This document shows, piece by piece, positions 1-5,928 of a DNA stretch of 6,263 bases. The stretch spans positions 1 through 6,263 of the forward strand of contig NZ_JAGYZD010000091.1 in NCBI RefSeq assembly GCF_018371055.1, written 5' to 3'. A program made the translations under genes and the position numbers. The notes beneath the pieces are model-generated. The model was not told where the DNA came from and ran no database searches. It saw only the letters and a program-made list of their open reading frames with translations. Source of the stretch: Finegoldia magna. Its GTDB lineage: Bacteria; Bacillota; Clostridia; Tissierellales; Peptoniphilaceae. How positions within the stretch are numbered: the first letter of the stretch is position 1; every line of letters begins with the position of its first letter.

Positions 1-6
1 TTTTTC

Positions 7-30
7 TAAGCCTAATTTTTAGGCTTATTT
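7..30 (+). terminator. Probable rho-independent terminator of an upstream gene
   Basis: TAAGCCTA (7-14) and TAGGCTTA (20-27) form a perfect 8-bp stem closed by a 5-base ATTTT loop, followed by a short TTT. The U-tract is brief, so termination may be inefficient. The five T's before the stem read as A's on the opposite strand, so it could also work for a minus-strand transcript. It presumably ends a gene left of the window, which cannot be seen. Confidence 0.55.
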
Positions 31-72
31 AACGTGCCATAAATTTCAAGATAAATTATTTTTTATTTTCTC

Positions 73-101
73 TTGACATTTGATAGCTGGTCTTAAATAC
101 T
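73..101 (+). promoter_or_regulatory. Possible second, upstream promoter for the tadA unit
   Basis: A perfect -35 consensus TTGACA lies at 73-78. Seventeen bases further on is AATACT (96-101), which matches four of six positions of TATAAT. The -35 is excellent but the -10 is only fair. The closer extended -10 promoter at 165-173 gives a shorter leader and is the better candidate; the two could act in tandem. Confidence 0.35.
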
Positions 102-144
102 ACATTATATATAAAGAATATCACAAAAAAATTACCTATTCAAA

Positions 145-173
145 TTTTAATAACACAAACTATTTGATATAAT
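145..173 (+). promoter_or_regulatory. Extended -10 promoter of tadA
   Basis: TGATATAAT at 165-173 is a perfect extended -10 element (TGnTATAAT). The base stretch at the -35 position, TTTTAA (145-150, 17-bp spacer), is poor, as is common for extended -10 promoters. Transcription would start near 180, giving a leader of about 20 bases that contains little more than the ribosome binding site AAAGGTG (183-189). The same 11-mer TTTGATATAAT recurs upstream of the LCP gene at 5846-5856. Confidence 0.65.
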
Positions 174-200
174 CTGTAAAGGAAAGGTGTTTTATAAATT

Positions 201-668
201 ATGAGAAATGATGATGAAAAATTCATGCTTAAAGCCATTGAACAAGCGAAAATTGCCTTTGATTTGAATGAAGTTCCGGTTGGATGTGTAATTGTAAAAA
301 ACGGAGAAATAATAGCTAAGGCTTATAATAGTGTGGAGCGCGATAATAATGCGACTATGCACGCAGAACTAAAAGCTATAAATCAAGCAACTGAGGTTGT
401 AGGAAATTTCAGACTGGATGATTGCACTATGTATGTGACATTGGAGCCATGTGTGATGTGTACTGGAGCATTGGTGTATTCGAGAATACCTAGAGTTGTT
501 TTCGGGGCTTTTGATAAAAAAAGAGGAGCCTGTGGGTCTTTGATTTCGTTAAATGATTATGAAGGGCTTAATCATAAAATTGATGTGGAGAGCATTATGG
601 AACAAGAGTGCGTGGATTTGATGCAGAGTTTTTTCAGGAGGATTCGTGAAAAAAATAAAAATAAATAG
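201..668 (+). CDS. tadA: tRNA-specific adenosine deaminase TadA
   Basis: Cytidine-deaminase-fold enzyme that converts adenosine 34, the wobble base of tRNA-Arg(ACG), to inosine in the cytoplasm, so one tRNA can read CGU, CGC and CGA. The zinc site is complete: H54 and the proton-shuttling E56 in the HAE motif (54-56), and C84 and C87 in the PCxxC motif (83-87). The N-terminal helix and the VPVGCVIV strand (25-32) are typical of the bacterial family, and 155 aa is a normal length. The ATG at 201 has an SD (AAAGGTG, 183-189) eleven bases upstream and gives the expected family N-terminus; no earlier in-frame start is credible. It is first in a two-gene unit, its last 23 bases overlapping the start of the radical SAM gene. 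Related guanine or cytosine deaminases are the alternatives, but the overall sequence pattern fits TadA. Confidence 0.93.
   Translation: MRNDDEKFMLKAIEQAKIAFDLNEVPVGCVIVKNGEIIAKAYNSVERDNNATMHAELKAINQATEVVGNFRLDDCTMYVTLEPCVMCTGALVYSRIPRVVFGAFDKKRGACGSLISLNDYEGLNHKIDVESIMEQECVDLMQSFFRRIREKNKNK
636..648 (+). promoter_or_regulatory. Internal SD and GTG start inside tadA
   Basis: AGGAGG (636-641) lies within the tadA coding sequence, four bases before GTG (646-648). It fixes the start of the radical SAM gene at a GTG codon rather than ATG. The SD is strong but close to the start. Since tadA stops at 666-668, ribosomes finishing tadA pass over this site, which suggests translational coupling. Confidence 0.75.
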
Positions 669-1527
669 ATTAAACGATTATTTAAAAAAGACATACGGAA
701 CTAAAGTTTACAAATTGCCGTTGGATGGTGGATTTAGTTGTCCTAATAGAGTTAATTCCAAAGGTTGTATTTTTTGTTCTGAAAGTGGATCTGGTGAATT
801 TACTTTTAATGAATATTCAATCAAGGAGCAAGTCGAATTGCAAATTAAAAGATTATCTGAAAAGAAAAAAGCAGACAAATTCATTGCGTATTTTCAATCG
901 TTCACCAATACTTACAAGCCAGTAAATGAACTTAGAGAAATTTACTCAGATGCTATTGATAACAAAAATGTGTTGGTGCTTGATATAGCCACCAGAGGAG
1001 ACTGCTTAGATGATGAAAAGATAAAACTTTTGCGCGATATAAACAAACAGGTAGATGTGTGGGTTGAAATGGGACTTCAATCTACAAAAAAATCTACAAT
1101 AGAATTGATTAACCGTGCATACAGCAATGATGTTTATTTTGATATGGCAAAAAAACTAATGGATAATGACATTAAAGTAATCTCGCATGTAATAGCAGGC
1201 CTTCCATATGAAACTGAGAATGATTTTTTGGAAAGTGTGTATCAAACGCAAATGCATGATATTTGGGGAATCAAAATTCATTCATTATATATACAAACAG
1301 ATTCAAGGTTATACGATTATTATCTACGAAATAAATTTAAAATTCTAACGATGGATGAATACACTGATTGGGTTGTAGATAGTTTCAAAATTTTAAACGA
1401 GGATACTGTTGTGCATCGAATGACAGGAGATGCTTACAAGCCAAAACTTTATCTTCCTAAATGGTCTTGTGATAAATTGAAAGTAATTTCTGAGATAAAT
1501 AGTAAAATTAAAACATACAATACATAA
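646..1527 (+). CDS. TIGR01212-family radical SAM protein (YtqA/YhcC type; candidate MnmL wobble-uridine tRNA enzyme)
   Basis: Radical S-adenosylmethionine enzyme, 293 aa. Cluster-binding cysteines are C32, C41 and C44 in a CPNR...CxxC arrangement (C-x8-C-x2-C), not the usual Cx3Cx2C; a longer first spacing is normal in this family. Other family-like blocks are YKLPLDGGFSCPNR (22-35), SGSGEF (47-52), YFQSFTNTY (82-90), TRGDCL (116-121), EMGLQS (141-146), HVIAGLP (181-187), GIKIHSLYI (208-216), and a C-terminal TGD (260-262) and PKW (271-273). The GTG start at 646 retains the conserved N-terminus. From established work, the Bacillus subtilis family member YtqA was renamed MnmL because it is needed to make mnm5s2U at tRNA position 34, working with the methylase MnmM. 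No mnmM is visible here and no methylase domain is fused. Whether this protein is MnmL or the less understood YhcC branch needs a phylogeny. Overlap with tadA, another position-34 enzyme, favours a tRNA role by inference. Confidence 0.85.
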   Translation: MKKIKINRLNDYLKKTYGTKVYKLPLDGGFSCPNRVNSKGCIFCSESGSGEFTFNEYSIKEQVELQIKRLSEKKKADKFIAYFQSFTNTYKPVNELREIYSDAIDNKNVLVLDIATRGDCLDDEKIKLLRDINKQVDVWVEMGLQSTKKSTIELINRAYSNDVYFDMAKKLMDNDIKVISHVIAGLPYETENDFLESVYQTQMHDIWGIKIHSLYIQTDSRLYDYYLRNKFKILTMDEYTDWVVDSFKILNEDTVVHRMTGDAYKPKLYLPKWSCDKLKVISEINSKIKTYNT

Positions 1528-1536
1528 AAAAATTTA

Positions 1537-1565
1537 TTGAAGTTTTTGTGCGTTTGAAATATACT
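1537..1565 (+). promoter_or_regulatory. Promoter of the large activator/reductase gene
   Basis: TTGAAG (1537-1542) and TATACT (1560-1565) are separated by exactly 17 bp, giving four of six and five of six matches to the sigma-A consensus. The expected start is near 1572. That would leave only about 10 bases before the ATG at 1582 but about 28 before the ATG at 1600, another reason to prefer the latter. No clear terminator separates this promoter from the radical SAM gene, so some read-through is possible. Confidence 0.65.
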
Positions 1566-1576
1566 AACTTAGTATA
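1560..1576 (+). promoter_or_regulatory. Perfect 17-bp palindrome over the -10 box: candidate operator
   Basis: TATACTAA (1560-1567), a central C (1568) and TTAGTATA (1569-1576) form a perfect inverted repeat with 8-base arms. It begins exactly at the -10 hexamer and covers the predicted transcription start, so a dimeric repressor bound here would block RNA polymerase. The one-base centre makes an RNA hairpin impossible as written, which favours a DNA-binding role. The arms do not match any operator I can name with confidence. The regulator is not encoded in the window. Confidence 0.5.
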
Positions 1577-1583
1577 GGAATAT

Positions 1584-1602
1584 GGAGGGAATAACAAAAA
1601 TG
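1584..1602 (+). promoter_or_regulatory. SD deciding the start of the large gene at 1600
   Basis: GGAGGG (1584-1589) lies ten bases before ATG (1600-1602). An in-frame ATG at 1582 overlaps this SD directly and has only a weak AGGAA in front of it. Starting at 1600 gives MKIHMGLDVGSTT, with the phosphate-binding strand right at the N-terminus as in the family. The 1582 start would add six residues (MEGITK) that are really the translated SD region. Confidence 0.8.
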
Positions 1603-4600
1603 AAAATCCACATGGGATTAGATGTAGGTTCAACTACTGTCAAGCTTGTCATTATAAATGAAAACTACGAAATTTTATTCCAAGAATACACTAGACATCG
1701 TTCTGACATAGAAGAAACTACCAAAAATGTTCTTAAACAAGCATACGATTCACATCCAGAGTTCAAAAATAGCGATTGTACAATTATGGTCACTGGAAGT
1801 GGCGGAATGTATGTTGAAGATAATCTAAATATCGAATTTATACAAGAAGTTGTAGCTGGAACTACAGCTATAAAAAAATATATCCCTAATGCTGATGTGT
1901 GTATTGAGCTTGGGGGAGAAGACAGTAAGATAACTTATTTAAAAGGAAATGTAGAACAAAGAATGAACTCCATCTGCGCAGGCGGAACTGGAGCGTTCAT
2001 AGATCAAATGGCAGCTTTGTTAAAAACAGATGCTTCTGGGCTTAACGAATTAGCCAAAGATTACAAGAAAATTTTTTCGATTGCAAGTAGATGCGGAGTA
2101 TATGCAAAAACTGACATTCAAGCTTTGATCAACCAAGGTGCAACAAAAGAAGACATGGCAGTGAGTGTATTCCAATCTGTTGTCAATCAAACAATATCAA
2201 ATCTTGCTTGTGGAAGACCTATTGAAGGGAACATCGTATTTTTGGGTGGACCGCTTTATTTCTTATCAGAATTAAGAAATAGATTCATCACGACACTAGA
2301 TGACGGTGTGAATACATTCTACAGCCCTGAAAATGCGCAAGTATTTGTAGCATTGGGAGCGGCTATTGCATCAATGGATGAAGAAGTTGTGAAGTATGAA
2401 GATTTGTTAAACAGATCTTATGACAAAAAGCAAGAAATTGATGATGAATTAATACTTGAGCCACTATTTAAAAATGAGAATGAAAAAGAAGAATTTTACG
2501 AAAATCACAAAAAATCTAACGTAAAATTCAAAAATCTTGACGAAGTACAAGGAAACTTGTATTTGGGAATTGATGCGGGTTCAACTACTAGTAAAATTGT
2601 AGTAATTGATGAGGATTGCAACATTGTTTACGATTTTTATGCAAATAACCAAGGTAATCCACTTGATTTAGTTAAGGAACAATTATCTGTAATTTATTCT
2701 AAACTAAATGATAATCAAAAAATTGCAAGTAGTGGTATAACAGGTTATGGTGAAGATTTTATAAAACAAGCTTTGTCGGTAGATTTTGGCGAAGTAGAGA
2801 CAATAGCACATTTGACTGCTGCTAGATACTTTGATCCAGATGTTGATTTTGTTTTAGATATTGGCGGTCAAGACATGAAAGCTATGCATGTAAATGATGG
2901 AATAATTGATTCTATTCAATTAAACGAAGCATGTTCGTCTGGTTGTGGGTCATTTATTGAAACATTTGCTCACAGTTTGAATTTATCTGTACAAGAATTT
3001 CAACAAAAAGCACTTGAATCAGAAAATCCTGTAGATTTAGGTTCAAGATGTACAGTTTTTATGAATTCAAAAGTAAAACAAGCACAAAAAGAAGGCGCTA
3101 GTGTAAGCGATATTGCAGCAGGTTTGTGTTATTCAGTTATCAAAAACGCAATCCAAAAAGTTATTAAACTTAGAGATCCATCAAAATTAGGAGAACACAT
3201 TGTAGTTCAAGGTGGTACATTCTACGGTGATGCGATTTTAAGAGCTTTCGAAAAAATCACAGGTAAAGTTCCTACAAGACCAAATATTTCAGGGCTTATG
3301 GGAGCTATGGGAATGGCGTTGATTGCAAAAGAAAAATCAGCAGGATATTCTACGATTTTATCTGAAGACGAACTTGAAAAATTTGAATACACTCAAGAAC
3401 AAGCAGAATGTAAATACTGTTCTAACCATTGCAAATTGACTATCAACAAATTTGCAAATGGCAAGAAGTTTGTAACTGGAAATAGATGTGAAAGAGGAGC
3501 TGGAATTAGTCTGGATAAAAAAGATAAGCTTCCAAATATGTACGACTATAAAAACAAAAGATTATTTGGATATAAGAGCATTCCAGAAGATAAAGCAAGA
3601 GCGACTGTAGGAATTCCTAGAGTGTTGAATATGTACGAAAATTATCCTTTCTGGCATACATTCTTCACGAATTTAGGATACAGAGTTGTATTGTCCTCAA
3701 AATCATCAAGAGAAATTTATGAAAAAGGAATTTCTTCGATTACAAGTGAAACATGTTGTTATCCTGCAAAATTAGTTCACGGTCACATTGAAGATTTATT
3801 AGAAAAAAATGTCGATATGATATTCTATCCTTCGGTATTTTTTGAAAAACAAGAATATGATAAGGCGAATAATCACATTAACTGTCCGGTAGTTACTGGA
3901 TATCCGGAAGTTATAAAAAATAATGTAGATGGATTGAAAAATACGAAGTATTTCAACCCATTCATATCATTCCAAGATAAAAATAAATTAAAGACAAGAC
4001 TTATCGACGAATTAAAAGAGCTAGGACTTTCTGATAAGGATATTTCTAACAGCGTTGATAGAGCATGGGATGAACTAGAAAAATACAGAAAAGATGTAAA
4101 GATTGAAGGAAAGAAAGCTTTGTCCAAAATTCGTGAAATGGGCAAAAAAGCAATTGTGTTAGCTGGTAGACCATATCATGTCGATTCAGAAATCAATCAC
4201 GGAATCCCTGAACTTATCACTTCATTAGGCCTAGGAGTTTTGTCAGAAGATTCTATAATTGATTACGATGACGATGTAGATAGCGATTTGAGAGTATTGG
4301 ATCAATGGGTATATCATTCAAGACTTTACAGAGCAGCAGAAATTGTTGGAAACAGTGAAGATTTGGAAATGGTTCAGCTTAATTCATTTGGTTGCGGAAT
4401 TGATGCTGTAACTACAGACCAAGTTAATGAAATTTTGTCTGCGAAAGGAAAAATATATACTGTTTTAAAAATCGATGAAATTAGTAACTTAGGCGCTGTT
4501 AAAATCAGAATAAGATCATTGATACAAGCGCTTGAAAAGAAAAACTTCGTTCCAAATGTGAAAAAATCATATCACGTCGAAAAAGTTGAATTCACTAAGA

Positions 4601-5805
4601 AAATGAAAGAAGAATACACGATTCTAGCACCACAGATGGCGCCTGATCACTTTGAAATAATGGAATCATTATTCAAAGATAATGGCTACAAGGTAGAATT
4701 TTTGAAAGATGTTAATTCAAAAGTAATCGACGAAGGATTAAAATATGTAAACAACGACGCTTGTTATCCATCTATAACTGTTGTTGGACAAATGATGGAA
4801 GCTATAAATTCTGGTAGATATGACACTGACAAACTAGCTTTATTAATGAGTCAAACTGGTGGAGCGTGCAGAGCAAGTAACTATGTTGGATTTATAAGAA
4901 AAGCGTTAAAAGAAGCGGGATATGAAAATATTCCTGTAATTGCTATTTCTTGGCAAAATATCGAAACAAACGAAGGCTTTAACCTTTCTCCATTAGTATT
5001 ACAAAAAATGATAGTTGCTGTTTTGTACGGCGATTTGATAATGAGATTATCAAATTTCACTAGAGCTTACGAAAAAGAAAAACAAACTGATTTGCTAAAG
5101 CAAAAATGGATTGAAGAATGTCAAAAGAGAGTTTTGAAATCAAGTTCAAAACTATTTAGACAAACTGTAGATGAAATTATTGAAGATTTCTCAAAAATAG
5201 AATTATTGGATATACAAAAACCAAAAGTTGGTATTGTCGGAGAAATTCTAGTAAAATATCTTCCTCAAGCTAATAATAATTTGCAAGATTTATTAGAAAA
5301 AGAAGGCTGCGAAGTGGTTATGCCTGATTTGACTGATTTTGTGCTTTATTGCTTGAGAAATGAATACCACAAGGGAAACTTCTTATCCAAATCCAAATTC
5401 ACAGGATTTATGTGTAACATGGGAGTAAATTTGATTGAACATTATAGAAAATACATCAGAAACCAATTAATCAAATCGAAGTTTACTCATCCACTTAAGA
5501 TACAAGAATTAGAAGATTATGCACAAGAAGTTGTATCGCTTGGAAATCAATACGGTGAAGGTTGGTTGTTGACTGCGGAAATGATAGAATTAATTCATAT
5601 CAACGCTAACAATATTGTATGTATTCAACCATTCGGTTGTCTTCCTAACCATATCACAGGAAAAGGCGTTATCAAGAGAATTAGGCAATTGTATCCGCAA
5701 GCAAACATAATTCCAATTGACTACGATCCTGGTGCAAGTGAAGTAAATCAAATTAACAGAATCAAGCTTATGCTTTCACAAGCAAAAGAGAAAATTAATA
5801 ATTAA
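1600..5805 (+). CDS. Giant fused 2-hydroxyacyl-CoA dehydratase activator/reductase: two ASKHA ATPase domains plus DUF2229/COG3581-like half
   Basis: Single chain of 1401 aa. Domain 1 (about 3-260) is a BcrAD/BadFG-type ASKHA ATPase: DVGSTT (8-13), ELGGED (103-108), C126 in CAGGTGAF, C165 in SRCGVY, LGGP (215-218). Domain 2 (about 320-580) repeats it: DAGSTT (325-330), DIGGQD (420-425), C445 and C449 in CSSGCGSF, C484 in SRCTVF, QGGT (537-540). Next is a cysteine knot, C604-x2-C-x3-C-x18-C630. Residues about 665-980 look like DUF2229/COG3580 (GIPRVL 671-676, ETCCYPAK 717-724, GRPYH 856-860, FGCGID 930-935). About 1005-1395 look like COG3581 (NDACYPS near C1055, GGACR at C1090, PFGC at C1347). 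Family knowledge: activators of this type couple ATP hydrolysis to very low-potential electron transfer into a dehydratase/reductase partner, and are oxygen-sensitive. Here both parts are in one polypeptide. I infer a cytoplasmic self-activating ATP-dependent reductase or dehydratase; the substrate is unknown. There is no signal peptide, frameshift or internal stop. The gene has its own promoter and candidate operator. Confidence 0.88.
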   Translation: MKIHMGLDVGSTTVKLVIINENYEILFQEYTRHRSDIEETTKNVLKQAYDSHPEFKNSDCTIMVTGSGGMYVEDNLNIEFIQEVVAGTTAIKKYIPNADVCIELGGEDSKITYLKGNVEQRMNSICAGGTGAFIDQMAALLKTDASGLNELAKDYKKIFSIASRCGVYAKTDIQALINQGATKEDMAVSVFQSVVNQTISNLACGRPIEGNIVFLGGPLYFLSELRNRFITTLDDGVNTFYSPENAQVFVALGAAIASMDEEVVKYEDLLNRSYDKKQEIDDELILEPLFKNENEKEEFYENHKKSNVKFKNLDEVQGNLYLGIDAGSTTSKIVVIDEDCNIVYDFYANNQGNPLDLVKEQLSVIYSKLNDNQKIASSGITGYGEDFIKQALSVDFGEVETIAHLTAARYFDPDVDFVLDIGGQDMKAMHVNDGIIDSIQLNEACSSGCGSFIETFAHSLNLSVQEFQQKALESENPVDLGSRCTVFMNSKVKQAQKEGASVSDIAAGLCYSVIKNAIQKVIKLRDPSKLGEHIVVQGGTFYGDAILRAFEKITGKVPTRPNISGLMGAMGMALIAKEKSAGYSTILSEDELEKFEYTQEQAECKYCSNHCKLTINKFANGKKFVTGNRCERGAGISLDKKDKLPNMYDYKNKRLFGYKSIPEDKARATVGIPRVLNMYENYPFWHTFFTNLGYRVVLSSKSSREIYEKGISSITSETCCYPAKLVHGHIEDLLEKNVDMIFYPSVFFEKQEYDKANNHINCPVVTGYPEVIKNNVDGLKNTKYFNPFISFQDKNKLKTRLIDELKELGLSDKDISNSVDRAWDELEKYRKDVKIEGKKALSKIREMGKKAIVLAGRPYHVDSEINHGIPELITSLGLGVLSEDSIIDYDDDVDSDLRVLDQWVYHSRLYRAAEIVGNSEDLEMVQLNSFGCGIDAVTTDQVNEILSAKGKIYTVLKIDEISNLGAVKIRIRSLIQALEKKNFVPNVKKSYHVEKVEFTKKMKEEYTILAPQMAPDHFEIMESLFKDNGYKVEFLKDVNSKVIDEGLKYVNNDACYPSITVVGQMMEAINSGRYDTDKLALLMSQTGGACRASNYVGFIRKALKEAGYENIPVIAISWQNIETNEGFNLSPLVLQKMIVAVLYGDLIMRLSNFTRAYEKEKQTDLLKQKWIEECQKRVLKSSSKLFRQTVDEIIEDFSKIELLDIQKPKVGIVGEILVKYLPQANNNLQDLLEKEGCEVVMPDLTDFVLYCLRNEYHKGNFLSKSKFTGFMCNMGVNLIEHYRKYIRNQLIKSKFTHPLKIQELEDYAQEVVSLGNQYGEGWLLTAEMIELIHINANNIVCIQPFGCLPNHITGKGVIKRIRQLYPQANIIPIDYDPGASEVNQINRIKLMLSQAKEKINN

Positions 5806-5812
5806 AACTTAC

Positions 5813-5848
5813 AAAAAATCAAAATTAGTGTAAATTTTCATTGTTTTT
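5813..5848 (+). terminator. Weak AT-only stem-loop after the large gene
   Basis: AATCAAAATT (5817-5826) can pair with AATTTTCATT (5833-5842) around a six-base loop, with one C/C mismatch, followed by GTTTTT (5843-5848). The U-rich tail fits a terminator, but the stem contains no G-C pair and would be unstable. It also overlaps the promoter region of the next gene. It is the only terminator candidate before that promoter. Confidence 0.25.
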
Positions 5849-5856
5849 GATATAAT
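5846..5856 (+). promoter_or_regulatory. Extended -10 promoter of the LCP gene
   Basis: TGATATAAT at 5848-5856 is a perfect extended -10 element preceded by a T-run. No good -35 box lies 16-18 bp upstream (5828-5833 reads GTGTAA). Transcription would start near 5863, leaving a leader of about 65 bases that contains the hairpin at 5871-5902. The 11-mer TTTGATATAAT is identical to that in front of tadA. Confidence 0.6.
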
Positions 5857-5870
5857 TAAATAAGTGTTAT

Positions 5871-5902
5871 GACAAAGCACCGGTAAATCCGAGTGCTTTG
5901 TT
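5871..5902 (+). promoter_or_regulatory. Stable hairpin in the leader of the LCP gene
   Basis: ACAAAGCAC (5872-5880) pairs perfectly with GTGCTTTGT (5893-5901). The stem continues past a one-base bulge (A5892) with CGG (5881-5883) and CCG (5889-5891), closing on a TAAAT loop. A G-U pair (5871-5902) can extend the base. What follows, TCATTAAG, is not a U-tract, so it is a poor intrinsic terminator. It sits between the promoter and the SD at 5919-5923, so it probably shapes the mRNA leader, for example its stability or a protein-binding site. Confidence 0.5.
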
Positions 5903-5928
5903 CATTAAGAAAGTAATTGGAGGAAAGA

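Noticed and set aside
741..777. C-x8-C-x2-C spacing of the radical SAM cysteines as a possibly broken cluster site
   Set aside because: A longer first spacing after CPNR is a feature of the TIGR01212 family, so this is not evidence of inactivation.
725..925. 66-codon open frame inside the radical SAM gene
   Set aside because: It lies wholly within the better supported frame that carries the CPNR/CxxC motifs and shows no recognisable domain.
1528..1550. A-run and T-run after the radical SAM stop codon as a terminator
   Set aside because: Only about five A-T pairs could form with no G-C, and the T-run belongs to the spacer of a good promoter.
1582..1599. Upstream in-frame ATG as the start of the large gene
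   Set aside because: It overlaps the GGAGGG ribosome binding site of the ATG at 1600, has a weak SD of its own, and would leave only about 10 bases of leader from the predicted transcription start.
3873..4145. Minus-strand open frame of 90 codons
   Set aside because: It is antisense to the conserved DUF2229-like region of the large gene; the low-complexity Ser/Phe-rich product is typical of the reverse strand of Lys/Glu-rich coding DNA.
5869..5886. Five-codon leader peptide (MTKHR) overlapping the LCP leader hairpin
   Set aside because: It has no convincing SD, begins almost at the predicted transcription start, and lacks the repeated codons expected of an attenuator peptide; chance is the simpler explanation.
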